This document shows positions 49,630 through 59,084 of a stretch of DNA of 64,000 nt, one piece after another. A program made the translations under genes and the position numbers. The notes below the pieces were generated by a model that had not been told where the DNA came from, did no database searches, and saw nothing but the letters and a program-made list of their open reading frames with translations. The stretch is from Pedobacter chitinilyticus (GTDB lineage: Bacteria > Bacteroidota > Bacteroidia > Sphingobacteriales > Sphingobacteriaceae), in contig NZ_QMHN01000006.1 of assembly GCF_003313385.1 (NCBI RefSeq), forward strand, positions 111,158 to 175,157. The letters are read 5' to 3'. Positions within the stretch are counted from its first letter, which is position 1; each line of letters begins with the position of its first letter.

Positions 49630-52600
49630 CTATTTCTGATGTGGTGTAGCGTAGGGTTCGGTATCCTTTGTATTACGATTAAAAATCATATAAAGCAAAG
49701 GCAATACAAATAGGGTAAGAAAGGTAGCTGTAATTAAACCACCTATTACCACGGTAGCTAAAGGCTTCTGCACTTCGGCACCTGCACTGGTGCTCAATGC
49801 CATCGGCAAAAAGCCCAAACTTGCTACAGTAGCAGTCATGAGTACGGGACGTAAACGGATTTTAGTTCCCTCCAGTACCCTGTCGAGCATATTTTTCCAG
49901 CCTTCTTTCTGTAATTGGTTAAAAGTGCCAATCATTACAATGCCGTTAAGTACCGCTACCCCAAAAAGAGCGATAAAACCAATACCTGCGCTGATACTGA
50001 AAGGCATTCCACGCAGCATTAGCGCAAATACACCCCCAATGGCACTCATCGGGATGGCGGTAAATATCAGGGCTGCTTGCTTAAACGAACGGAAAGTAAA
50101 ATAAAGCAGCACGAAAATGAGCAATAGCGAAATTGGCACGGCAATCATCAACCTGTTACTGGCTTCCTGGAGATTTTCAAACTGACCTCCATAGGTGAAA
50201 TAATAACCTGTTGGCAATTTCACTTGCTGATTAAGCTTTTGTTGGATGTCTTCCACTACGCTTTGTACATCTCTGCCCGATACGTTGAAACCGATGACAA
50301 TTCTTCGCTTTCCAGCTTCTCTACTAATTTGGGCAGGCCCTAATTTGTACTCAACGGTAGCTACTTGCGATAAAGGAATTTGATTCCCAGTTGCCGTAGC
50401 CATCATGAGGTTGCTTACATCTTCGATACTACCACGATGAGTGCTGTCCAAACGTACGACTAGATCAAAACGTCTTTCGTTCTCAAATACTACCCCTGCA
50501 CTTTTCCCAGCAAAGGCTGTACTCAGCACATCATTTACATCTTGAACGTTTAGCCCATAATTGGCAATTCGTGTACGGTCGTAGGTCACATTTATTTGCG
50601 GCAAACCACTTACACGTTCTACTTGAGGCGATGTAGCACCGTTTACACCCTGTATCACTTTGCTTGCCTGATCGGCATAAACAGCGAGGGTATCTAGGTT
50701 TTCGCCAAATATTTTCACGGCTACATCTTGCCTAACACCCGTCATCAGTTCGTTAAATCGCATTTGTATGGGCTGGTTCTTTTCAAAAAACACCCCTGGT
50801 ATGGCTTCCAGCTTTTCATTGATGGCATCAGCCAATTCCTCGTAACTCCTATCGCTTTTCCACTCTTTCTTTGGCTTTAACAAAATCATCAAATCTGTAG
50901 CTTCTGGAGGCATAGGGTCAGTAGGTACTTCCGCAGCTCCCGTTTTGCCCACCACCATTTTCACCTCGTCAAATTGCTTGATGATTCTTGAAGCTTGCAT
51001 AGAGGTTTCAATACTTTGGCTCAATGAACTTCCCTGTGGCAAAATACAGTGAAAAGCAAAATCACCTTCTTGTAATTGGGGAATAAACTCGCCACCCATG
51101 TTTTTAAATAGAAAAAGACAAAACGCAAAAACAGCTACCGTAACCCCAATGAGCCAATATTTGATCCTCATGGCTTTTTTTAGCAATGGCGTATATCTGT
51201 TTTGCAGCCAGCTCATCATCCTATCGGAGAAGGTTGCTTTATGTGAGGCTTTTTTAGAAAGGAATAAAGCACACATCATGGGAATGTAGGTAAGCGATAA
51301 GATTAACGCACCAAAAATGGCAAAGCTTACGGTTTGTGCCATAGGGCGAAACATTTTTCCTTCAATACCTACCAAAGTAAGGATAGGGATATACACGATA
51401 AGGATAATGATTTCACCAAATGCGGCACTGCTACGAATTTTAGAGGCAGATTCGAAGACCTCTTGATCCATTTCTTGTTGGCTAAGCTTATTTACCGATT
51501 TTCGAAGTCCCAAATGGTGCAAGGTGGCTTCCACAATAATCACCGCTCCATCTACAATCAATCCAAAATCGATGGCTCCCAAACTCATCAGGTTAGCACT
51601 TACGCCAAACACGTTCATTAGCCCCAAGGCAAACAACATGGAGAGCGGAATGGCGGAAGCAACAATAAGGCCTGCCCTTAAATTACCCAAAAACAGCACC
51701 AGCACAAAAATCACAATCAGGGCACCTTCTATCAGGTTCTTCTCCACAGTGTTAATAGCTCTTCCAACTAAATCCGTACGATCTAAATAAGGTTCGATCA
51801 CAATATCATCTGGTAAAGATTTTTGGATGATGGGCAATTTTTCCTTAATGCGCTTTACCACTTCGTTACTGTTTTCACCCTTCAGCATCATCACCACACC
51901 ACCCACGGCATCAATCTCGCCATTATAGGTCATGGCCCCATACCTGATGGCATTTCCAAAGCGTACTTCGGCCACATCCTTGATAAAGATTGGAACGCTG
52001 CCTGTTTCGTTTTTAACGCTGATGTTCTTTACATCTTCCAACGAAGTGACCAAACCTATCCCCCTAATGAAATAAGCATTCGGTTTTTTATCAATATACG
52101 CTCCGCCCGTATTTTGGTTATTTTTTTCAAGGGCAGTAAAAACTTCCGAAACGCTCACCCCCATTGCCCGTAAACGGTTAGGATTAACAGCGACCTCGTA
52201 TTGTTTGAGTTCTCCACCAAAACTATTCACTTCGGCGATGCCTGGTGTACCATAAAGCTGGCGGGCCACAATCCAATCTTGCATGGTGCGCAGGGCTTTG
52301 GCATCATATTTTTTCTCACTTCCTTTTTTAGGGTGGATGATGTACTGATATACTTCGCCTAATCCTGTACTTACTGGTGCAAGCTCGGGCGTACCAATAC
52401 CTTTGGGAATATTTTCCTCTGCCTCTTTCAATTTTTCGTTGATAAGCTGTCGTGCGAAATAAATATCCACGTCATCCTTGAATACCACGGTAATCACAGA
52501 GAGTCCAAACCTCGATATACTTCGGGTTTCTTCTAAATTGGGAACATTGGCAATACTTTGCTCTATGGGAAAGGTCACCAACTGCTCTACCTCCTGCCCA

Positions 52601-52770
52601 GCCAAAGTGGGGCAAACGGTAATGATTTGCACCTGATTATTGGTAATATCGGGCACAGCATCAATAGGCAATTTGGTGGCGCTCCAAACTCCCCATATCA
52701 CTAGTAACGAAGTCATTGCGCCAATAACAAGCTTGTTCTTTATGCTAAATTTTATAATATTGTCTAACAC
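49630..52770 (-). CDS. Heavy-metal RND pump, CzcA-like
   Basis: Encodes 1046 aa from a GTG (MLDNIIKFSIKNKLVIG, the normal family N-terminus). It has 12 membrane segments and two large periplasmic loops. The proton-relay segment in helix 4 reads GAIDFGLIVDGAVIIVEA, with two Asp and a Glu; this DFG...DG...E form is typical of pumps for Co/Zn/Cd/Ni rather than of CusA. It exports divalent metal ions through the tripartite complex with the adaptor and TolC-like proteins that follow. Confidence 0.92.
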   Translation of the reverse strand: MLDNIIKFSIKNKLVIGAMTSLLVIWGVWSATKLPIDAVPDITNNQVQIITVCPTLAGQEVEQLVTFPIEQSIANVPNLEETRSISRFGLSVITVVFKDDVDIYFARQLINEKLKEAEENIPKGIGTPELAPVSTGLGEVYQYIIHPKKGSEKKYDAKALRTMQDWIVARQLYGTPGIAEVNSFGGELKQYEVAVNPNRLRAMGVSVSEVFTALEKNNQNTGGAYIDKKPNAYFIRGIGLVTSLEDVKNISVKNETGSVPIFIKDVAEVRFGNAIRYGAMTYNGEIDAVGGVVMMLKGENSNEVVKRIKEKLPIIQKSLPDDIVIEPYLDRTDLVGRAINTVEKNLIEGALIVIFVLVLFLGNLRAGLIVASAIPLSMLFALGLMNVFGVSANLMSLGAIDFGLIVDGAVIIVEATLHHLGLRKSVNKLSQQEMDQEVFESASKIRSSAAFGEIIILIVYIPILTLVGIEGKMFRPMAQTVSFAIFGALILSLTYIPMMCALFLSKKASHKATFSDRMMSWLQNRYTPLLKKAMRIKYWLIGVTVAVFAFCLFLFKNMGGEFIPQLQEGDFAFHCILPQGSSLSQSIETSMQASRIIKQFDEVKMVVGKTGAAEVPTDPMPPEATDLMILLKPKKEWKSDRSYEELADAINEKLEAIPGVFFEKNQPIQMRFNELMTGVRQDVAVKIFGENLDTLAVYADQASKVIQGVNGATSPQVERVSGLPQINVTYDRTRIANYGLNVQDVNDVLSTAFAGKSAGVVFENERRFDLVVRLDSTHRGSIEDVSNLMMATATGNQIPLSQVATVEYKLGPAQISREAGKRRIVIGFNVSGRDVQSVVEDIQQKLNQQVKLPTGYYFTYGGQFENLQEASNRLMIAVPISLLLIFVLLYFTFRSFKQAALIFTAIPMSAIGGVFALMLRGMPFSISAGIGFIALFGVAVLNGIVMIGTFNQLQKEGWKNMLDRVLEGTKIRLRPVLMTATVASLGFLPMALSTSAGAEVQKPLATVVIGGLITATFLTLFVLPLLYMIFNRNTKDTEPYATPHQK

Positions 52771-52805
52771 GGTAATGTCGTTTAATTTTTTTAAAGTATG
52801 GACAA

Positions 52806-52824
52806 GCCGCTATCAAATAGCGGC
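52806..52824. promoter_or_regulatory. Hairpin between the DUF6660 gene and czcA
   Basis: GCCGCTAT and ATAGCGGC pair perfectly with loop CAA, 36 bp upstream of the czcA start in the 217-bp gap. No T run follows on the minus strand, so it may be an operator or an RNA structure rather than a terminator. Confidence 0.4.
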
Positions 52825-52987
52825 AATGGATAACCTTAAATGCTCTTTGAGATTTGATGAGGTAAGCACCAAAAAGAGAATATGCGGCAGCTTATGGCCA
52901 CAGACAGACCGTTCGCGTTTTATGAATGTACAAAGCCAACAGCCTTGCCTAGGTCAAATCAACCAAAGCATAGGTTATCTAAAAAAA

Positions 52988-53314
52988 TTAAGCGGTAAGT
53001 TTGGGCGGGTTCCAAATGTTTCCGTAGTAGTTGGAAACTAATTGATGGTTACGCAAAGTGACTTTCTTTTCAGCAAAGGCCACTTTAGGCTGCGTAACTT
53101 CTAAGAGTTTAAAATCAAAAGAGGCAAAGCTTACGCTGCAGCAACTGCAATAACAAAAAGGAGCACAGTTATCGTCCTTGTCTTTCTCGTGGCTATGCGC
53201 CTTAACGGTTTCTACTTTAGGGCCATTATCTTTACATTGGTTGCTCGCATCGCTACAAGGCAACGAAGCAAGCGCCAACAAATAAACAGCCCATATGGTA
53301 AGTAACCATTTCAT
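52988..53314 (-). CDS. DUF6660-like Cys/His-rich exported protein
   Basis: Encodes 108 aa with a signal peptide (LLTIWAVYLLALASLPC). The mature part has a His/Asp/Lys stretch (KAHSHEKDKDDNCAPFCYC) and clustered cysteines (CAPFCYCSCC), then a hydrophobic C-terminal half. In many Bacteroidota a protein of this type sits directly before CzcA-type pumps, as here. It may be a periplasmic metal sensor or chaperone; this is inference from composition and place. Confidence 0.75.
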   Translation of the reverse strand: MKWLLTIWAVYLLALASLPCSDASNQCKDNGPKVETVKAHSHEKDKDDNCAPFCYCSCCSVSFASFDFKLLEVTQPKVAFAEKKVTLRNHQLVSNYYGNIWNPPKLTA

Positions 53315-53336
53315 TATAACACAAATATAAAGTATT

Positions 53337-53741
53337 TTATGGCTTCAGTACTTCTTTTTTGACACTAAAAAGTAAAAGTACCGAACCTATTGCTAAAAGA
53401 ATCCATCCCCATTGGAAATGAATAGTCTTGCCCAAAAGGTTATCAGCAAACTTAAGGTTAAAGTAATGAGTTGACTTAAAATATACGGCAGCGGCCATGA
53501 GCAAGATCCAAATAAATAATACCCTAGTGAGCAATCGGTAAGCTTTAAGTTGTCTTACAAAAAAACATAATGCCGCTATGGCAACAATTGCATAGGTAAT
53601 TAAAAAGAGACGGGGATCTGTTTTATACAATCCCCAAGTGACCAAATTGAAAAGAATTTTCACTTGTAACATAGGGCAAAAAGCCGCAGCAAACAGTATA
53701 ATTAACCCTAAAAGGGCTATTGGTTTATTTACAATTAGCAT
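53337..53741 (-). CDS. Four-span membrane protein of unknown function
   Basis: Encodes 134 aa with four hydrophobic segments (about 7-30, 45-63, 72-90 and 110-127). Charged loops are short. I do not recognise the family. It lies 17 bp after the hybrid kinase gene on the same strand and 22 bp before the DUF6660 gene, so it may belong to either transcript. Confidence 0.6.
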   Translation of the reverse strand: MLIVNKPIALLGLIILFAAAFCPMLQVKILFNLVTWGLYKTDPRLFLITYAIVAIAALCFFVRQLKAYRLLTRVLFIWILLMAAAVYFKSTHYFNLKFADNLLGKTIHFQWGWILLAIGSVLLLFSVKKEVLKP

Positions 53742-53758
53742 ATCAATGATTTAAGCTG

Positions 53759-55591
53759 CTAACTTAAAAAAATAGATTGGGTTTTGTCTTTGTATTTAAC
53801 AATTTTTGGTGCCCATTTTCTAATGACCTCCTCTATTTCGGCAGGTTTAAATGGTTTGGCAATGAAATCCTGCATGCCAGCTTCCAAACATTTATCCTTA
53901 CCATCGCCAAGAGCATTGGCAGTAAGTGCTATCACTACTGGATATTCGTAAACACGATAATACTTTCTGATTTCGGTAGTAGCTACCGTACCATCCATAA
54001 TAGGCATTTGCATGTCCATAAAAATCAGGTCAAACTCGTTTTGCTTCACCAGTTCTACCGCTAATTGTCCATTGGAGGCTTTTTTACACTCGTAGCCCAG
54101 CTTGCTCAATGTTTTGGTGATGAGCATGAGGTTGATTTCATTATCATCAACTACTAGGATATTTAACGGATATAAGGTAGAAAGTGCTACATCCAATGCA
54201 GATGGCACACCTACAGCTGATTTAGGCTTTTGTCCGCCACTCATTTCTTTAGTAACGATAAAGAAAGTAAAAATAGAACCTTTTCCTACAATGCTGTCTA
54301 CTTTCACCTTACCTTCCATCATAGAAATAAGGTTATAGGCAATATTAAGTCCCAAACCTGTGCCACCATACTTTCTAACAGTGGTATGATCTACCTGCAC
54401 AAAAGGTTTAAAAAGAAACTTGATTCGATCTTCGGCAATACCAATACCAGTATCTCTAACAATAAAACCTAAACGTATAAAGCCGTTTTCATCCTTGTCA
54501 ATCACCTTACATTCCAAAGTAATATTACCTTGTGACGTAAATTTCACTGCGTTGCCCAAAAAATTAAGTAACACTTGCTTTAGACGTATCTGATCGATGT
54601 AAACAAATTGAGGCACGCTCTCGTCTATCCAGTAGTCGATCTTTAATTGTTCAGAAGTTTTTTTGGGAAGAATGGCAAATGTTTGGGCAATAAGTTCACG
54701 GATATCTGTAGTGGTTTTATCCAATTGTACTTTTCCTGATTCTATCCTGGAGAAGTCCAACACATCATTTACAATGCGTAACAATGACTCGGCACTATTG
54801 TGAATAGTTTTGGCATATTCTTTTTGTTCTTCGTTTAAGGAACCCTCCATCAACAAATTCGACATGCCCAATACGCCATTCATTGGTGTCCTGATTTCAT
54901 GGCTAATCATCGCCAAGTATTCTGATTTGGCATTATTTGCAGATTGGGCAGCAAGCTTAGCATTATGAATTTCCTTAGCGTGCGCCATTTGCTTTTGCAA
55001 CGACTTTTGAGAACGGAAATAAAGGATGATGATCATAATCATGACCAAAATCCCTACGCTAACTACCAAAAAACCCAAGTTTGCATAAAAGCCATCATTT
55101 TGTGCAATCCGTGTTTTTAACTCATCTCTTTCTTTTTTAATCAGGCTATTTAACAGGGGATTTGTTGCTCCTGCCACTTCGCTAGTTTCTCCTAAAACAT
55201 TACCCGTTTGCGCCAATTGGCTACTATAAAAACGGATTTCTGTTTCTAAACTACTTAATACGGCATTAGCTTCCGCTCTGTTATTTGATTCGGCGTCTTG
55301 GGACAATACTTCCAGCACTTCCTTTTCTTTTGACAGAGTAGTAACGTGAGTACTCAAGCTATCCGCCTGGGCCGAATCGGCATTGAGCAGATTTACATAG
55401 GCATAATTAGCACTTTGCAGTACACCGCTAAGTGATACCAACTGATCTACGACATGTTGCTTTTGTTTAAAATAAGCTGTGTTTTCCTTGTTATAAGAAA
55501 ACAGGGAAATACCCCCGCCTATGATCACGAGGATAAGTAACAACTTAACCATAAAGTTGACAAATAACTTCTTCGACGCAGGCAGACTCAT
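53759..55591 (-). CDS. Hybrid sensor histidine kinase/response regulator
   Basis: Encodes 610 aa from ATG at 55591 (MSLPASKKLF); an upstream TTG at 55603 is less likely. A first membrane span (about 15-32), a helical CHASE3-like periplasmic domain and a second span (about 172-191) precede a HisKA domain with His231 in AMISHEIRTPMNG, an HATPase with N347, DTGIGI and GGTGLGLN, and a C-terminal receiver with Asp526 in LIFMDMQMPIMDG. No separate output gene is adjacent, so signal passes to an unknown phosphotransfer partner or works through the receiver. Confidence 0.9.
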   Translation of the reverse strand: MSLPASKKLFVNFMVKLLLILVIIGGGISLFSYNKENTAYFKQKQHVVDQLVSLSGVLQSANYAYVNLLNADSAQADSLSTHVTTLSKEKEVLEVLSQDAESNNRAEANAVLSSLETEIRFYSSQLAQTGNVLGETSEVAGATNPLLNSLIKKERDELKTRIAQNDGFYANLGFLVVSVGILVMIMIIILYFRSQKSLQKQMAHAKEIHNAKLAAQSANNAKSEYLAMISHEIRTPMNGVLGMSNLLMEGSLNEEQKEYAKTIHNSAESLLRIVNDVLDFSRIESGKVQLDKTTTDIRELIAQTFAILPKKTSEQLKIDYWIDESVPQFVYIDQIRLKQVLLNFLGNAVKFTSQGNITLECKVIDKDENGFIRLGFIVRDTGIGIAEDRIKFLFKPFVQVDHTTVRKYGGTGLGLNIAYNLISMMEGKVKVDSIVGKGSIFTFFIVTKEMSGGQKPKSAVGVPSALDVALSTLYPLNILVVDDNEINLMLITKTLSKLGYECKKASNGQLAVELVKQNEFDLIFMDMQMPIMDGTVATTEIRKYYRVYEYPVVIALTANALGDGKDKCLEAGMQDFIAKPFKPAEIEEVIRKWAPKIVKYKDKTQSIFLS

Positions 55592-55625
55592 AATTTTTAT
55601 CAAACTTTACAGGTTTTATTTGGGC

Positions 55626-55961
55626 TTAACCTTTGGTATTGATGCCCATTTTGTCTGCAAAATGTGCACAATAGTCCCTTAGGTCTTCAACAATGTTTTT
55701 TTCGCCTGTAGCTCTTAAAAAACTATCACCCATGGTTTGTAAAGTTTCATAAAAGAAACGCTTCATCTCATCAACTGGCATATCTTTAGTCCATAAATCT
55801 ATTCTCATTGAGTTTTTATAGTTATGGTCCCAAAGTGCCAACATCATTGATTTTGCCACCATTTGGTCTTTGTTCTCCGAGTCTGTAGATTCCCAAAGGA
55901 TATTTTCGGGAACATTTTTCTCATCTAACTCTACGGTAATCTTTATTTCTGCTTTTTTCAT
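55626..55961 (-). CDS. gldC: Gliding-motility-associated protein GldC
   Basis: Encodes 111 aa. ITVELDEKNVPENILW, MMLALWDHNYKNSMRIDLWTKDM and FYETLQTMGDSFLRATG match GldC, a cytoplasmic protein that enhances gliding in Flavobacterium johnsoniae. It is also present in non-gliding Bacteroidota, so it does not prove motility. Convenient phylum marker. Confidence 0.9.
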   Translation of the reverse strand: MKKAEIKITVELDEKNVPENILWESTDSENKDQMVAKSMMLALWDHNYKNSMRIDLWTKDMPVDEMKRFFYETLQTMGDSFLRATGEKNIVEDLRDYCAHFADKMGINTKG

Positions 55962-55992
55962 TTCTTTGTCTTTCTATTCTCTATAATGTTCG

Positions 55993-56274
55993 TTATCCGA
56001 AAACACTTATTTTTAAAACCAAGACGAATATGGCAGTTAAGACTACAAGCACAAGTTGTATTAGCCAAAGTCTTGCCAAACTTGGTATAAATTTTCTAAA
56101 AATTTGATCGCTTAAAAGGGACACGAAGAAAACCATCAAGCCTAAGGCTATAAAAACTCCCTTAAACTCATCATTAGCGGGCACCAAAAGCCAGCGTTTA
56201 TTAATGATTAGGCTCACCACAGCCATAATACTCAAAGCTGATACAATGTTTAATGGGGTTAGTCTTACTCTCAA
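55993..56274 (-). CDS. Small three-span membrane protein
   Basis: Encodes 93 aa from a TTG placed 2 bp after the helicase stop, or a shorter product from an internal ATG at 56226. Three hydrophobic segments (about 8-24, 38-54 and 68-89) are separated by short basic loops. I know no function. The tight spacing suggests co-transcription with the helicase gene. Confidence 0.6.
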   Translation of the reverse strand: MRVRLTPLNIVSALSIMAVVSLIINKRWLLVPANDEFKGVFIALGLMVFFVSLLSDQIFRKFIPSLARLWLIQLVLVVLTAIFVLVLKISVFG

Positions 56275-56276
56275 AG

Positions 56277-57581
56277 TTATCTACGTTTTGGTCTGCTAAT
56301 TTTCTTCGAACTTTTTTTAGGGTTATTGCTAAACTGATTCTTCTTTTCGTGGAACGCCCCTTTGAAATCGGGATTTTCTTTCCTCTTTTGGGCATCAATT
56401 TCCCTTGCTATGGATTGTCTTTCCTCATATGGGGTTTCTTCTACAAATACCTCTGTTGGCAAAGGCTTTTCTGTAATTTGCTGTCTAATGAGTTTTTCAA
56501 TTTTATTGATATAGTATTTTTCGGCTTCGTTGTAAAAGGTAATGGCCGTTCCTTCATTAAATGCCCTACCTGTTCTACCAATACGATGTACGTAATCTTC
56601 GATGACAATAGGTACGTCAAAGTTGATCACGTGGCTTACTTCACTTACATCAATACCCCTAGAGGCCACATCCGTAGCAACTAAAGCCCTAATATTTCCC
56701 TCTTTAAAGCTATTGATGGAGTTGATACGTGTATTTTGCCCCTTATTGGCATGAATTACCCTTACCGCTTCTTCCCCAAACCTTCTTGAAATGAAGTTGG
56801 TAATGTTATCGGCTACTGTTTTTGTTTTACAAAAAATGATGAGTCTTTTAAATTCCGCATCGTTTTTGAGCAAATGCTGTAGCAGGTTAATTTTGGTTTT
56901 GAAATTAGGTACAGCATACAATATTTGTGTAACCGTTTGCGCTGGAGTCGCTTGTGCCGCAACTTCTATGGTTAACGGATTTTTCAAGAAATCTCCTGCT
57001 ATTTTCTGAACCAAATCGCTCATGGTAGCAGAGAAAAGCAAGTTTTGTCGCTTACGAGGCACTACTTCCAAAATACGGTGGATAGAGCCGATAAAGCCCA
57101 TGTCCATCATTTTGTCAGCTTCATCCAACACTAAAAACTGTAGACTTCTGGTATTAATGTCGCCAGCGAGGTAAAGATCTAAAAAACGACCAGGGGTAGC
57201 TACCAAAATATCCAGCCCTTTTGCAATTTGCTCCTTTTGGGTTTTAGGACCAATCCCTCCAAAAATCACTACGGTTCTAAGATCTGTATAGGTTGAAAAC
57301 AGTTTTACTTGTTCCTCTATCTGTAAAGCCAGTTCGCGGGTTGGCACTAAAATTAAAGCTCTTGGATTTTCGCCCTGCGCATATTTCAGCTTCATGAGCA
57401 TAGGCAACACATAAGCAGCTGTTTTTCCCGTTCCTGTTTGTGCAATACCAAACAAATCCTGACCAGACAAAACTGGGCCTATGGCTTTTTCTTGTATCGG
57501 AGTTGCTTCTACAAAGCCCGCTTCTTCAACTGCGTTCAATAGCTGTCTGTTGAGTTTAAACTCATCGAATTTTTTTGGCAT
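56277..57581 (-). CDS. DEAD-box RNA helicase (RhlE-like)
   Basis: Encodes 434 aa. Helicase motifs in order: Q motif (GFVEATPIQ), I (AQTGTGKTAA, about 47-56), Ia (PTRELALQ), Ib (TPGR), II (DEAD, 153-156), III (SAT, 184-186), then IV-VI with RVIHANKGQ, ATDVASRGID and HRIGRTGRA. The C-terminal tail is basic (KKSSKKISRPKRR) and would bind RNA. These enzymes unwind structured RNA in ribosome assembly or at low temperature. CSRD-like RhlE assignment is by overall similarity. Confidence 0.92.
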   Translation of the reverse strand: MPKKFDEFKLNRQLLNAVEEAGFVEATPIQEKAIGPVLSGQDLFGIAQTGTGKTAAYVLPMLMKLKYAQGENPRALILVPTRELALQIEEQVKLFSTYTDLRTVVIFGGIGPKTQKEQIAKGLDILVATPGRFLDLYLAGDINTRSLQFLVLDEADKMMDMGFIGSIHRILEVVPRKRQNLLFSATMSDLVQKIAGDFLKNPLTIEVAAQATPAQTVTQILYAVPNFKTKINLLQHLLKNDAEFKRLIIFCKTKTVADNITNFISRRFGEEAVRVIHANKGQNTRINSINSFKEGNIRALVATDVASRGIDVSEVSHVINFDVPIVIEDYVHRIGRTGRAFNEGTAITFYNEAEKYYINKIEKLIRQQITEKPLPTEVFVEETPYEERQSIAREIDAQKRKENPDFKGAFHEKKNQFSNNPKKSSKKISRPKRR

Positions 57582-57600
57582 AGCTGCAAATTTACGATTA

Positions 57601-57732
57601 TTAGTCAGAAGTCCGACGTTCGACGATAGAAGTTAGGAAGGATAGATATAAACTTACAACCATTCAACAATCGAAAAACGACTTTTCTTCAGACTTTCAA
57701 CTTCCGACTTCCGACTTTATCTATTACCTTTG
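57601..57732 (+). promoter_or_regulatory. Divergent gap: repeat words and pyrC -7 box
   Basis: TACCTTTG at 57725-57732 fits TAnnTTTG, 4 bp before the pyrC ATG. Upstream, GACTTTCAACTTCCGACTT repeats short GACTT words (similar to 1120-1150), and AGTCCGACGTTCGACG at about 57610 is an imperfect inverse copy. Confidence 0.5.
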
Positions 57733-57736
57733 AAGC

Positions 57737-59071
57737 ATGAACACAATCTTGATTAAAGCAGCCAGCATTGTAAACGAGGGTAACATCTTCACTTCAGATC
57801 TTTTAATAAAAAACGGAAGAATTGAGAAAATTGATTCGAACATTAACGTTTCGGCTGATATAGAAATCAATGCAGAAGGTTTACACTTGCTACCAGGTAT
57901 GATTGACGACCAAGTGCACTTTCGTGAACCTGGTTTAACCCATAAAGCTGATATTTTTACTGAAAGTATGGCTGCTGTGGCTGGTGGGATTACCTCTTTC
58001 ATGGAAATGCCCAATACGGTACCCAATACTTTAACTCAAGAACTTTTGGCAGACAAATATGCCATTGCCCAGCATACTTCACTGGCTAACTATTCTTTTT
58101 ATATGGGAGCCAGCAATGATAACATTGAAGAAGTGCTTAAAACCGACCCGAAAAATGTTTGTGGTGTGAAGGTATTCATGGGTTCATCAACAGGAAATAT
58201 GTTGGTTGACAACGAAAAAACCTTAGAAAATATTTTTAGCAAAGCGCCTATGTTGGTAGCTACACATTGCGAAGATGAAGCGACCATCCGCCATAACTTA
58301 GCCGCTTATAAAGAGAAATATGGAGATGATATCACGATTGACATGCACCCACTCATTAGAAGTGCTGAGGCTTGTTACAAATCATCTTCATTAGCAGTAG
58401 AGCTTGCTAAACGTTACCAAACTCGTTTGCATATTCTGCACATTTCTACCGCTATGGAAGTGGGTTTATTTGACAACACGCTACCTTTAGCAGAAAAGAA
58501 AATTACCGCCGAAGCTTGTGTACATCACCTTTGGTTTAACGATACAGATTATGCAACGAAGGGTAATTTCATTAAATGGAATCCTGCTGTAAAAACCGCA
58601 GCCGACCAGGCTGGCATTTTGCAAGGCTTGTTGGATAATCATATTGATGTGATTGCTACCGACCATGCGCCTCACACCATTGAAGAAAAGAACCAAGCTT
58701 ATTTACAGGCCCCTTCTGGCGGTCCTTTGGTACAACATGCCCTACCTGCATTGTTAGAAATGCACTTGCAAGGTAAAATCTCCTTAGAAAAGATCGTAGA
58801 AAAAGCTTCGCACAACGTGGCTACTTGTTTTAACTTAAGTGAGCGTGGTTTTGTAAGAGAAGGATATTGGGCTGATTTGGTTTTGGTTGATTTAAACGAT
58901 CCTTTCAAAGTAACCAAATTAAATTCCTTATATAAATGTGGATGGTCGCCTTTTGAGGGACAAACTTTTGGTGCCAGCATTACCCACACTTTTGTTTCTG
59001 GAAACTTGGCTTACCAAAAAGGAAAGTTTATGACCAGTGAAACGGGACAGCGCTTAACGTTTAACAGATAA
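57737..59071 (+). CDS. pyrC: Dihydroorotase
   Basis: Encodes 444 aa. It closes N-carbamoyl-aspartate to dihydroorotate in pyrimidine synthesis. Amidohydrolase landmarks: PGMIDDQVHFREPG with His61 and Arg63, the carboxylated-lysine region GVKVFMGSSTGN, VATHCEDE, LHILHIST and IATDHAPHT with the catalytic Asp. The usual first metal His of HxH is Gln59 here, as I recall for a Bacteroidota subgroup. The rest of the site is intact. Followed 13 bp later by a DUF3810 gene. Confidence 0.9.
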   Translation: MNTILIKAASIVNEGNIFTSDLLIKNGRIEKIDSNINVSADIEINAEGLHLLPGMIDDQVHFREPGLTHKADIFTESMAAVAGGITSFMEMPNTVPNTLTQELLADKYAIAQHTSLANYSFYMGASNDNIEEVLKTDPKNVCGVKVFMGSSTGNMLVDNEKTLENIFSKAPMLVATHCEDEATIRHNLAAYKEKYGDDITIDMHPLIRSAEACYKSSSLAVELAKRYQTRLHILHISTAMEVGLFDNTLPLAEKKITAEACVHHLWFNDTDYATKGNFIKWNPAVKTAADQAGILQGLLDNHIDVIATDHAPHTIEEKNQAYLQAPSGGPLVQHALPALLEMHLQGKISLEKIVEKASHNVATCFNLSERGFVREGYWADLVLVDLNDPFKVTKLNSLYKCGWSPFEGQTFGASITHTFVSGNLAYQKGKFMTSETGQRLTFNR

Positions 59072-59084
59072 TTCCTGATTTAAA

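Noticed and set aside
52640..53041. 133-codon open frame on the plus strand
   Set aside because: It is antisense to the czcA 5' end and the DUF6660-like gene; composition is not protein-like.
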